A DNA stretch of 6,183 nucleotides from an archaeon (GCA_020056025.1 JAGVIO010000045.1:1-6183), one strand, 5' to 3'. Counted from the first letter of the stretch, positions 1 through 6,050 are shown. Notes: generated by a model from the letters alone, not told the origin. Made by a program: numbers and translations.

Positions 1-338
1 ATCCTGCTGCTGATTTTCTTTTTCAGCAGCTTGTCCTGTGTAGCTATGATATATCCTTCCATTCCTGCAATCAGATCATCAACAGTTTTTTCTTTCTCTT
101 CTGTCTTTATGACTTCTACATTCTTCTTTTCTATCAGCTGCAGGGCAATCTTTGCAGCAAGCCTGTTTTTCAGCTTCTGCTCCTTGTCTGCAATTATTTT
201 TTTCAGTTCGTCAATGCTCCTGTCGAGAATGCAGATTTTGTGCTTTTCATGGACAATCCGGTCTATCTCTGAGAATATATCTACCTTGAACTGTGAAGGT
301 ATCAATAAAAAGTTTGTGTCTAAGAGTATCTTTTGCAT
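1..338 (-). CDS. PIN-domain ribonuclease-like protein, archaeal Fcf1/Utp24 type (3' end cut by window edge)
   Basis: The minus strand is open from an ATG at 338-336 to the window edge (112 codons, no stop), so the C-terminus is missing. The N-terminus MQKILLDTNFLL carries the first PIN acidic residue (D7). Further candidate acidic ligands are E44 in SIDELKK, D88 in TVDDLI and D102 in the IATQDK motif. This spacing and the IATQD-KLLKKK pattern fit the archaeal PIN family related to the eukaryotic rRNA-processing nuclease Fcf1/Utp24. Such proteins are metal-dependent RNA endonucleases, or inactive RNA-binding relatives, in the cytoplasm. All four acidic positions are present, so activity is plausible. 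A TATA box about 25 bp upstream implies a leaderless transcript. The gene is about 40% GC, clearly richer than the hydrogenase block beside it, and probably represents native host sequence. The substrate cannot be told. A VapC toxin is less likely because of the LLDTNFLLIPSQF N-terminus. Confidence 0.82.
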   Translation of the reverse strand, partial: MQKILLDTNFLLIPSQFKVDIFSEIDRIVHEKHKICILDRSIDELKKIIADKEQKLKNRLAAKIALQLIEKKNVEVIKTEEKEKTVDDLIAGMEGYIIATQDKLLKKKISSR

Positions 339-360
339 AAAATAAGCTTTTGCTTTCTTT

Positions 361-368
361 TATATAAA
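361..368 (-). promoter_or_regulatory. Archaeal TATA box of the PIN-domain gene
   Basis: On the minus strand the sequence reads AAAGATTTATATAAAAG. TTTATATA is a strong archaeal TATA box and the purine-rich AAAGA just upstream can serve as the TFB recognition element. The box is centred about 26 nt before the ATG at 338, which places transcription start at or next to the start codon, as expected for a leaderless archaeal mRNA. No transcript data are available. Confidence 0.65.
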
Positions 369-392
369 TCTTTATCTTATTATAAAATCGTA

Positions 393-541
393 GGCAGAAT
401 ACCCATAAATTTATTTGTGGGATGAATGCCGTGCCCCTTTCCAGTATTTGTGCAAGAGGCAGACGCAGTAAAAACGTTAAAATGACTTTCTGTTAATTCT
501 AGCTTGTTAGAGCAATCGAGAACAAGTATCAAGTGGAACAT
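393..541. other. GC-rich intergenic block with hairpin; possible small RNA or 53-codon ORF
   Basis: This stretch lies between the PIN gene and the Lrp gene. Positions 421-470 are about 52% GC while the surroundings are about 30%, which in AT-rich genomes often marks a structured RNA or a foreign fragment. A stem CCCATAAA / TTTGTGGG (402-409 with 414-421, loop TTTA, one G-U pair) is flanked by GGCA (393-396) and TGCC (427-430), which could extend it across a symmetric internal loop. The minus strand has an open frame of 53 codons from ATG 541 to TAA 380 that also starts within the Lrp downstream region. Its product has no recognisable motif and no upstream Shine-Dalgarno. A run of five T on the minus strand (474-470) could end Lrp transcription. 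I do not recognise an RNA family here. Confidence 0.25.
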
Positions 542-555
542 TTCGTTTAGTCATG

Positions 556-571
556 GGGGAAGTTTCGTTCT
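556..571 (-). repeat. Left arm of inverted repeat flanking the hyd cassette
   Basis: Read on the minus strand this is AGAACGAAACTTCCCC. The same sequence with one T fewer, AGAACGAAACTCCCC, occurs on the plus strand at 6004-6018, giving an inverted pair about 5.4 kb apart. The left arm overlaps the TAG stop codon of the Lrp gene (572-570) and the right arm begins directly after the hydF stop. The pair therefore brackets exactly the block of Lrp plus maturation genes. It could be a terminal repeat of a transferred unit or a shared 3'-end signal of two transcripts. Confidence 0.55.
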
Positions 572-1022
572 AACATAATCTACTTTTAATTAAATCTGCT
601 GGTGAATTCTTTAAGAAGCCTTTTCTGGATACAACATTCATTTTTTGGATTTCAGCATCTTTAGCAATTTTAACTTTATATTCATCTAATTCTTCGAGTG
701 ATGCAAAACCAAGAATTAATATGTGAGTTATATTGGCTTCATTTATCTCAAACGCACCTATTATATTCTTACTGTTAAGGATGTCTTTATTCAATACTTT
801 GATTTGAGCAATAGCAAAAACATTTATGCCCATTTTTTCATAATCAATAATTGTTCGATATTCTTGGATATGGCTTTTTTCGAGTTTTTTTCTGATTTTT
901 CTGACACCCTGCGGACTAATCCTTATTTTAGAAGCTATTTCTGAGTCCGTTACTCTTGCATTGCTAATCAACATTGCGAGAGTCTTTTTCTCATTGTTTG
1001 TTAATTGAGATATAGTTCCCAT
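570..1022 (-). CDS. Lrp/AsnC-family transcriptional regulator
   Basis: A 150-residue protein with the usual Lrp/AsnC length and architecture. Residues 5-55 form a winged helix-turn-helix: LTNNEKKTLAMLISNARVTD, then EIASKIRISPQGVRKIRKKLE as the helix-turn-helix, then an HIQEYRTIID linker strand. Residues about 67-135 look like the alpha/beta RAM ligand-sensing domain (VFAIAQIKV strand, IIGAFEIN helix, THILILGFAS strand, helix 108-120). Family members form dimers or octamers that bind palindromic DNA and often sense amino acids; the ligand here is unknown. The gene is divergent from hydG, with 74 bp between start codons containing two palindromes, so autoregulation and control of the hyd operon are likely but inferred. 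Its base composition matches the AT-rich hyd genes rather than the PIN gene, suggesting it travelled with them. The TAG stop overlaps an inverted-repeat arm. The ATG at 1022 follows a TATA-like element, consistent with a leaderless message. Confidence 0.88.
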   Translation of the reverse strand: MGTISQLTNNEKKTLAMLISNARVTDSEIASKIRISPQGVRKIRKKLEKSHIQEYRTIIDYEKMGINVFAIAQIKVLNKDILNSKNIIGAFEINEANITHILILGFASLEELDEYKVKIAKDAEIQKMNVVSRKGFLKNSPADLIKSRLC

Positions 1023-1040
1023 TTTGAACTATTTAGGTAT

Positions 1041-1059
1041 AACTAGTTTAAATATTTAA
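1041..1059. promoter_or_regulatory. Palindromic operator / bidirectional TATA candidate between lrp-like gene and hydG
   Basis: Two perfect palindromes overlap by one base: AACTAGTT (1041-1048) and TTAAATATTTAA (1048-1059). Read on the minus strand the second is centred about 31 bp before the regulator's ATG, a good TATA position for a nearly leaderless transcript. Read on the plus strand it would place a start near 1079, shortly before hydG. Lrp/AsnC proteins bind AT-rich palindromes, so binding here would block both promoters. That role is inferred from position and symmetry only. Confidence 0.45.
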
Positions 1060-1077
1060 CGATTATTTTATTAATAT
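1047..1077 (+). promoter_or_regulatory. Candidate promoter region of the hydGE-glyA-hydF operon
   Basis: Two AT-rich boxes could act as the TATA element for the operon. TTTAAATA at 1047-1054 would give a leader of roughly 20 nt, and the TTTTATTAATAT stretch around 1066-1077 would give a leaderless start at the hydG ATG. No Shine-Dalgarno sequence precedes hydG, which slightly favours the leaderless reading. Another 8-bp palindrome, ACTTAAGT, lies at 1082-1089. The choice between boxes cannot be settled by eye. Confidence 0.35.
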
Positions 1078-1096
1078 GAGCACTTAAGTTTAATAT

Positions 1097-2497
1097 ATGA
1101 ACCAAGATTACTTTATTGATGAAAAACTTATTCATAAATTACTAGAAGAGAAAATCAATCCAAAAAAAAAGGAAATTGATAAAATATTGACTAAAGCTCT
1201 TTTACTGAAAGGTTTGGAATTAAAAGAGATAGCCGCATTAATTAACATCTCTGATAAAACACCTCTAGAAAAACTTTTCAAAACAGCTCTAAAGATTAAA
1301 AAACTTATTTATGGAAACAGGCTTGTACTCTTTGCTCCGTTGTATACCTCTAACTATTGCTCAAATAACTGTTTATATTGCGGATTCAGAAGAGATAATA
1401 AGGATATGAAAAGAAAATGTTTGACTCTTGAAGAGATTAAAGAGGAAGTAAGAATTATTCTTGAGCAAGGCCATAAAAGGATACTAATGTTGATGGGAGA
1501 ACATGTTTCGGAGTGTTCATTTGATTATTTTTTGAAAACTATTGAAGCTGCGTATAGTGTTGAAGATTCAAAAGGAAGTTCTATAAGAAGAATTAATGTT
1601 GAGATTGCTCCATTAACTAAAGAAGAATTTCAGAAGTTGAACAAAGTAAAAATTGGCACTTATACTGTTTTCCAAGAGACATATCATCAAGAAACATATG
1701 AAAAAATGCATCCTTCTGGAAAAAAATATGATTATTTTTGGCGTCTTTATGTAATGGATCGGGCTTTGGAAAACGGACTAAATGATGTGGGAATAGGCGC
1801 TTTATTTGGTCTTTATGATTATCGTTTTGAAGTCTTGGCTTTAATTCAGCATGCAAAGCATCTGGACGACAAGTATAGTATTGGACCTCATACAATATCT
1901 ATACCTAGGATAGAGTGTGCTCAGAATGCTCCATGTGCAATGAACATACCTAATCCTGTTTCAGATAAAGATTTTAAAAAATTAGTTGCTGTTTTAAGAT
2001 GTGCAGTTCCTTATACTGGAATGATTTTATCAACTAGAGAACCATCTGAAATGAGAAAACAAGTATTTAACCTAGGAGTTTCACAGATAAGTGCAGGATC
2101 AAAGACTAATCCCGGAGGATATAAAGAATCTTTGATTAATCCAGAAGATGAAGAGCAGTTCTTGTTAAATGATACAAGAAGTACAGGTGAAATAATTAAA
2201 TCAGTTATACAACAAGGGTTTGTTCCTTCTTTTTGTACAGGGTGTTATAGACTCAAAAGAGTTGGCAAAGATTTTATGGACTTAGCAAAGCCGGGGTTGA
2301 TAAAACTACATTGTCTGCCAAATGCCTTAACTACATTGAAAGAATATTTAGTTGATTATGCCGATAAAGAAACAAAACAAGAGGGGGAAGATATCATTAA
2401 GAAAGAATTAATAAATATCTCAGATGAAAAAAGGAGGGAAAAAACTGTTGAATATCTCAACAGGATTGAAAATGGAGAAAGAGATTTGTATTTCTAA
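1097..2497 (+). CDS. hydG: [FeFe]-hydrogenase maturation radical SAM enzyme HydG
   Basis: HydG cleaves tyrosine to p-cresol and dehydroglycine, then makes CO and cyanide on an auxiliary cluster to build the Fe(CO)2(CN) synthon for the H-cluster. The 466 residues match the family length. The radical-SAM motif CX3CX2C is C88-SNN-C92-LY-C95. The diagnostic C-terminal CX2CX22C for the auxiliary five-iron cluster is C380-TG-C383, then exactly 22 residues, then C406; the related ThiH lacks it. H265 in GPHTISIPR is the histidine known in this family to hold the labile fifth iron. The protein ends in the HydG-like tail ENGERDLYF. The ATG at 1097 is the first start after an in-frame TAA at 1091, and no Shine-Dalgarno is visible, so the message may be leaderless. 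It is the first gene of the operon and hydE begins inside its 3' end. All key residues are present, so it should be active. Confidence 0.96.
   Translation: MNQDYFIDEKLIHKLLEEKINPKKKEIDKILTKALLLKGLELKEIAALINISDKTPLEKLFKTALKIKKLIYGNRLVLFAPLYTSNYCSNNCLYCGFRRDNKDMKRKCLTLEEIKEEVRIILEQGHKRILMLMGEHVSECSFDYFLKTIEAAYSVEDSKGSSIRRINVEIAPLTKEEFQKLNKVKIGTYTVFQETYHQETYEKMHPSGKKYDYFWRLYVMDRALENGLNDVGIGALFGLYDYRFEVLALIQHAKHLDDKYSIGPHTISIPRIECAQNAPCAMNIPNPVSDKDFKKLVAVLRCAVPYTGMILSTREPSEMRKQVFNLGVSQISAGSKTNPGGYKESLINPEDEEQFLLNDTRSTGEIIKSVIQQGFVPSFCTGCYRLKRVGKDFMDLAKPGLIKLHCLPNALTTLKEYLVDYADKETKQEGEDIIKKELINISDEKRREKTVEYLNRIENGERDLYF
2433..2438 (+). promoter_or_regulatory. Strong internal Shine-Dalgarno that decides the hydE start
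   Basis: GGAGGG lies inside the end of hydG (Arg-Arg codons of KRREK) and is the best Shine-Dalgarno in the operon. It sits 9 nt before an in-frame TTG at 2448. A weaker AGGA (2462-2465) is 6 nt before the ATG at 2472. The upstream ATG at 2424 precedes GGAGGG and cannot use it. Confidence 0.45.
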
Positions 2498-3530
2498 AGA
2501 TGAAATAATGGAAAACCTAATTGCTGAAGGAAGAAAACAAAAAGAGCTACATAGAAGAGCATCAGTAATAAGAGATAAAAATGTTTCAAGAAATATTTAT
2601 TTTCGTGGTTTAATCGAATTCTCGAATATCTGTAAAAACGATTGCTATTATTGCGGAATAAGAAAATCAAATAATAAAACTATACGCTATTGTATGCCAA
2701 GAGAAGAGATTTTAAAGGCTGTTGAATTTTGCAATGAGGCAGATTATGGTTCTATTGTTTTGCAGTCAGGAGAAAGAAGGGACAAAAATTTCATTAATTC
2801 TGTTGTAGATACTGTTAGAGAAATAAAAAATAGATATCCTAAAATTAGGATTACTTTATGTGTTGGTGAACAAAATAAGAAGACTTATCAAAGATTTTTT
2901 GATGCAGGAGCACATAGGTATTTATTAAGAATAGAAACCTCTAATAAAGAGCATTACAAAAGATTGCATCCAAAAGAAATGAGCTTTGAAAATAGGAAAA
3001 AATGTCTCAAAATCTTGAAGGAAATAGGTTTTCAAGTTGGTACGGGAGTAATGGTAGGCGCACCATTCCAGACAGTTGAAAACCTTGCTGACGATTTACT
3101 TTTTTTTAAGAAAATTGACGTTGATATGGTAGGAATGGGACCTTTTATACCGTCTGATCAAGTTCCTTTGAATTATCAGGGATATAATCAAGAAAGAAAT
3201 CTTAACCTAAGCCTAAACATGATAGCGGTATTAAGATTATTAATGCCTGATATAAATATAGCATCAACTACAGCTTTACAGGCATTAAATCCAATTGGCA
3301 GAGAATTAGGGTTAAAAGCTGGAGCTAATATAATAATGCCTATTGTTACACCAACTAGATACAGGAAAAATTATCTCTTATACCAAGGAAAACCGTGCAT
3401 TAATGAATCATCTAAAGATTGTTTAAACTGTATCACGAACAGGATAAAATCTATAGACCTAAATACTGCTTTTGGCAAATGGGGAGATTCGTTACATTTC
3501 TTTAAGAGGGTAAAAAATGACAGTAACTAA
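2448..3530 (+). CDS. hydE: [FeFe]-hydrogenase maturation radical SAM enzyme HydE
   Basis: HydE is a radical SAM TIM-barrel enzyme that acts on the HydG-derived Fe(CO)2(CN)-cysteine complex on the way to the [2Fe] subcluster. Numbering from the TTG start, the motif C62-KND-C66-YY-C69 is CX3CX2C inside IEFSNIC, typical of HydE. YLLRIETSN, the GVMVGAPFQT loop and MVGMGPFIPS also match the family. A second cysteine set, C317-X7-C325-X2-C328 near the C-terminus, has the spacing of the optional auxiliary cluster seen in Thermotoga maritima HydE; it is absent from many homologues. TTG 2448 was preferred because GGAGGG lies 9 nt upstream and it puts about 61 residues before the first cysteine, close to the Thermotoga enzyme. 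ATG 2472 (352 aa) is the main alternative. The start overlaps hydG and the stop overlaps glyA by 14 nt, implying translational coupling. BioB and PylB, the nearest relatives, fit the motifs and context less well. Confidence 0.93.
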   Translation: MNISTGLKMEKEICISKDEIMENLIAEGRKQKELHRRASVIRDKNVSRNIYFRGLIEFSNICKNDCYYCGIRKSNNKTIRYCMPREEILKAVEFCNEADYGSIVLQSGERRDKNFINSVVDTVREIKNRYPKIRITLCVGEQNKKTYQRFFDAGAHRYLLRIETSNKEHYKRLHPKEMSFENRKKCLKILKEIGFQVGTGVMVGAPFQTVENLADDLLFFKKIDVDMVGMGPFIPSDQVPLNYQGYNQERNLNLSLNMIAVLRLLMPDINIASTTALQALNPIGRELGLKAGANIIMPIVTPTRYRKNYLLYQGKPCINESSKDCLNCITNRIKSIDLNTAFGKWGDSLHFFKRVKNDSN

Positions 3531-4740
3531 AATTTTGAATTTACTAAAAGAAGAAGAAAGATATCAAGAAAATACAATAAACCTAATTGCATCTGAGAAT
3601 TATCCAGAGAAAATAATTCTTCAGACATATTCAAATATTATCTCAAATAAATACTCAGAAGGATATCCTGGCAAAAGATATTATTCAGGAGTAAAGTTTG
3701 TTGATGAAATTGAAGCTATTGCAATTGAAAAAGCCAAACAATTATTTGGAGCTGAGCATGCAAATGTCCAGCCGCATTCTGGGACACAAGCAAACATGGC
3801 AGTTTTATTCGCTGTATTAAATAGCGGCGATACTATTTTAAGTGCAGACCTAGGCAGCGGAGGCCATATAAGCCACGGAAACAAATTTAGTTTTAGTGGA
3901 AAATTCTTTAATATTGTTCACTACAATCTTGACGAGTCTACTAATCTTATAAATTATGAGAAGATAAGAGAACTGGCTCGTAAGTACAAGCCTAAATTAA
4001 TCATTGTAGGATATTCATCTTATCCAAGAAAAATTGATTTTAGTAAATTTAAAGAGATTGCTGGCGAAGTTAATTCATACTTGCTTTGCGACATTGCTCA
4101 TATTGCAGGGTTTGTTTGTACTGGTTTACATCAAAACCCATGTTCTTTTGCTGATTTTGTTACTTTAACAACGCATAAATCTCTAAGAGGACCAAAAGGA
4201 GGTATTATTTTATGCAAAAATAAATATGCAGAACAAATTGATAGAATGGTTTTTCCAGGAATCCAAGGCGGATCTTTAAATAATATAATTGCAGGAAAGG
4301 CAATATGTTTTGAACTAGCATTAAAAAATGAATTTAAAAAATACATTCAAACTTTAGTTGACAACTCCAGAGTATTCTATCAATCCTTAATAAAAAACAA
4401 GTTTGATATTGTTTCGGGAGGGTCAGATAATCATATAATCTTAATTGATCTCAGAAATAAGAATATTGATGGACATGCTGCTCAAGAAGTGCTCGAAAAA
4501 GCAAACATATTGGTTAATAAGAATTTAATTCCATTTGATAAAAATAGTCCGGTAAAACCTAGCGGAATTAGAATTGGAACATTAGGAATAACAACAAGAA
4601 AATTCTCTAAAAAAGATATAATTAAAGTAGCAGATATAATCTCTGATATATTAAATAATCTAAAAGATGAGAACAAAATACTAGAAAAAAGAAAAATAGT
4701 AGAAGATATCTGTAAGAAATATCCGATATATAAGGAATGA
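3517..4740 (+). CDS. glyA: Serine hydroxymethyltransferase embedded in the hyd operon
   Basis: A PLP-dependent fold-type I enzyme interconverting serine and glycine with a one-carbon unit on a folate-type carrier. The 407 residues are near the bacterial length (about 415). Catalytic landmarks are kept: ASEN with E27, KYSEGYPGKRYY (Y46, E48, Y56), GGHISHG with H117, D192/H195 in CDIAHIAGF, the Schiff-base lysine K221 in TTHKSLRGPKGG, and the carboxylate-binding R352 in SGIRIGT. Folate-side landmarks such as YSSYPRKIDF and VNKN also look conserved. Two usually invariant spots differ: FPGxQGGPLMH reads QGGSLNN (250-256) and GTPAIT reads GTLGIT (354-359). GAGGG (3506-3510) is a good ribosome binding site 6 nt before ATG 3517. 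The gene overlaps hydE by 14 nt and stops 3 nt before hydF. Its place among maturases suggests it supplies serine-derived carbon and nitrogen for the azadithiolate bridge; it may equally be the cell's only general SHMT. Confidence 0.95.
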   Translation: MTVTKILNLLKEEERYQENTINLIASENYPEKIILQTYSNIISNKYSEGYPGKRYYSGVKFVDEIEAIAIEKAKQLFGAEHANVQPHSGTQANMAVLFAVLNSGDTILSADLGSGGHISHGNKFSFSGKFFNIVHYNLDESTNLINYEKIRELARKYKPKLIIVGYSSYPRKIDFSKFKEIAGEVNSYLLCDIAHIAGFVCTGLHQNPCSFADFVTLTTHKSLRGPKGGIILCKNKYAEQIDRMVFPGIQGGSLNNIIAGKAICFELALKNEFKKYIQTLVDNSRVFYQSLIKNKFDIVSGGSDNHIILIDLRNKNIDGHAAQEVLEKANILVNKNLIPFDKNSPVKPSGIRIGTLGITTRKFSKKDIIKVADIISDILNNLKDENKILEKRKIVEDICKKYPIYKE

Positions 4741-4743
4741 AAA

Positions 4744-6003
4744 ATGCTAGTTGAAAGAGATAATATTGGAATCTTTGGAAAGATGAACTCAGGCAAAAGC
4801 AGTATTATGAACTTATTAACACAACAAGAGACATCTATAGTAGATTCAAAACCAGGTACAACCGCAGATACGAAAATTGCATTGCAGGAGATTCATGGTC
4901 TTGGTCCTGTGAAATTATATGATACTGCTGGAGCCGATGAAAACGATATATTGGGCGAAAAGAAAAGAAAAAAGATCTTATCAGATTTAAAAGAATGCGA
5001 TTTAGTTTTACTTATTATTGATCCATCTACAAAAGATTTCAAGACTGAAAAGGATATTATTGATAAAGCGAGAGAATTAGATAAACAGATTTTAATTATT
5101 TATAATATATTTAACTGCGAAGATGAAGATAGAATAAATAACGTAGGGGAAAAAATATCTCTCTTGAGATTTTACAAAAAAATAAATTTAAGAGCAGTTG
5201 AAGAAAAATATAGGCAACCCCTTCTCAATTTTATTCTAGATAGTTTTGAATCAAAGAACCAAAAAATAGAACTTTTTCCGTTCTTAAAAAAGAATGAATA
5301 TTATATATTAAATATTCCAATGGACGTTGAAACACCTCCTGGAAGATACCTTAGGCCACAAGCAATGTCTGAAGAATATATAACAAGAAATTGGGCTTAT
5401 CCTATTTCATATAGAATGGACCTAGCTAAAGCAAGAAGCAATGATAAGAATGAAAATGAGAAAAAGAGATTTCTGGATTTTATTAATAATTTCAAAAAAA
5501 GGCCAAAAACAATTATTACTGATTCGCAAGCAATAGACATTTTGAGCAAATGGTGTCCTGATAATATACAATTAACAACTTTTTCTATAACAATGATTAA
5601 TTATTTTAGCAGAGGCAAGCTTAAATTGTTTGTAGAAGGAATTAAAGCTTTGAAAGAATTAAAGAAAGGAGATAAGATTCTCATTGTTGAAGCATGCAAT
5701 CATTCTAGAATAGGAGAAGATATTGGAACTGTCCAGATTCCAAATTTTTTTAAAAAGAAATATCCTGGAGTTGTTTTAGAACATAATTTTGGCAGGGAAT
5801 TCCAAGAAAATAAGAAGCTTGAAGAGTATAAATTGATAATACACTGCGGTGGATGTATGATAAGTTCACAGACTTTGTTGGCAAGGATAAAAGATCTTGA
5901 AGCCGTTGATGTACCCTTTACAAATTATGGTATCTTTTTATCGTATATGCAGGGAGAAGACACTTTAAGAAGAGTCCTATTGCCTTGGAATATAAAAATA
6001 TAA
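4744..6003 (+). CDS. hydF: [FeFe]-hydrogenase maturation GTPase and scaffold HydF, with degenerate G4 motif
   Basis: HydF is the scaffold on which the [2Fe] precursor is completed and passed to apo-hydrogenase. Residues 1-165 form the GTPase domain: P-loop GKMNSGKSS (12-20), switch threonines in PGTT (T39/T40) and G3 DTAG (60-63). The G4 position reads NIFN (121-124) instead of NKxD, and no clear G5 SAK is visible, so guanine recognition may be altered. Residues about 170-275 are the dimerisation domain, with a diverged GRYLRPQ in place of the usual GRLILPQ. The C-terminal cluster domain has CxH at C318-N-H320, then 46 residues, then H367-C368-GG-C371: a perfect CXHX46HCXXC. FVEG, EAC and TNYGI also match HydF. 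AGGA (4733-4736) precedes ATG 4744 by 7 nt. As the last gene of the operon it is followed directly by an inverted-repeat arm and a poly-T tract. Era and MnmE are excluded by the cluster domain. Confidence 0.95.
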   Translation: MLVERDNIGIFGKMNSGKSSIMNLLTQQETSIVDSKPGTTADTKIALQEIHGLGPVKLYDTAGADENDILGEKKRKKILSDLKECDLVLLIIDPSTKDFKTEKDIIDKARELDKQILIIYNIFNCEDEDRINNVGEKISLLRFYKKINLRAVEEKYRQPLLNFILDSFESKNQKIELFPFLKKNEYYILNIPMDVETPPGRYLRPQAMSEEYITRNWAYPISYRMDLAKARSNDKNENEKKRFLDFINNFKKRPKTIITDSQAIDILSKWCPDNIQLTTFSITMINYFSRGKLKLFVEGIKALKELKKGDKILIVEACNHSRIGEDIGTVQIPNFFKKKYPGVVLEHNFGREFQENKKLEEYKLIIHCGGCMISSQTLLARIKDLEAVDVPFTNYGIFLSYMQGEDTLRRVLLPWNIKI

Positions 6004-6018
6004 AGAACGAAACTCCCC
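6004..6018 (+). repeat. Right arm of inverted repeat flanking the hyd cassette
   Basis: AGAACGAAACTCCCC begins at the base after the hydF TAA. It pairs in inverted orientation with 556-571, differing by one inserted T. Downstream sequence of the two arms does not align further by eye. The pair is either the edges of a transferred block or a common 3'-untranslated motif of the two outer genes. Confidence 0.55.
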
Positions 6019-6050
6019 TCTCTTATCGTTTCATTATTCGTTAAAAATTG

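Noticed and set aside
31..345. Plus-strand open frame of 104 codons
   Set aside because: It is antisense to the PIN-domain gene, which has clear catalytic motifs. The plus product is a serine/phenylalanine-rich shadow.
500..514. tRNA-like D-arm sequence TAGCTTGTTAGAGCA
   Set aside because: No matching acceptor stem, anticodon arm or GTTCRA T-loop at the right distances on either strand.
723..944. Plus-strand open frame of 73 codons
   Set aside because: It lies antisense within the Lrp/AsnC gene and shows no motif.
1617..1895. Minus-strand open frame of 92 codons
   Set aside because: It is antisense to hydG, whose motifs and length are fully accounted for.
2424..2447. Longest hydE reading frame starting at ATG 2424
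   Set aside because: No ribosome site lies upstream of it. The strong GGAGGG lies inside it, and it would add lysine-rich residues not expected for the family.
1097..2497. Tyrosine lyase ThiH (thiamine synthesis) instead of HydG
   Set aside because: The exact CX2CX22C auxiliary-cluster motif and the hydE/hydF neighbours identify HydG.
4131..4796. Minus-strand open frames within glyA and into hydF
   Set aside because: They oppose well-supported SHMT and HydF coding sequence and have typical shadow compositions.
4744..6003. MnmE or Era GTPase instead of HydF
   Set aside because: The C-terminal CXHX46HCXXC cluster motif and the operon context are specific to HydF.
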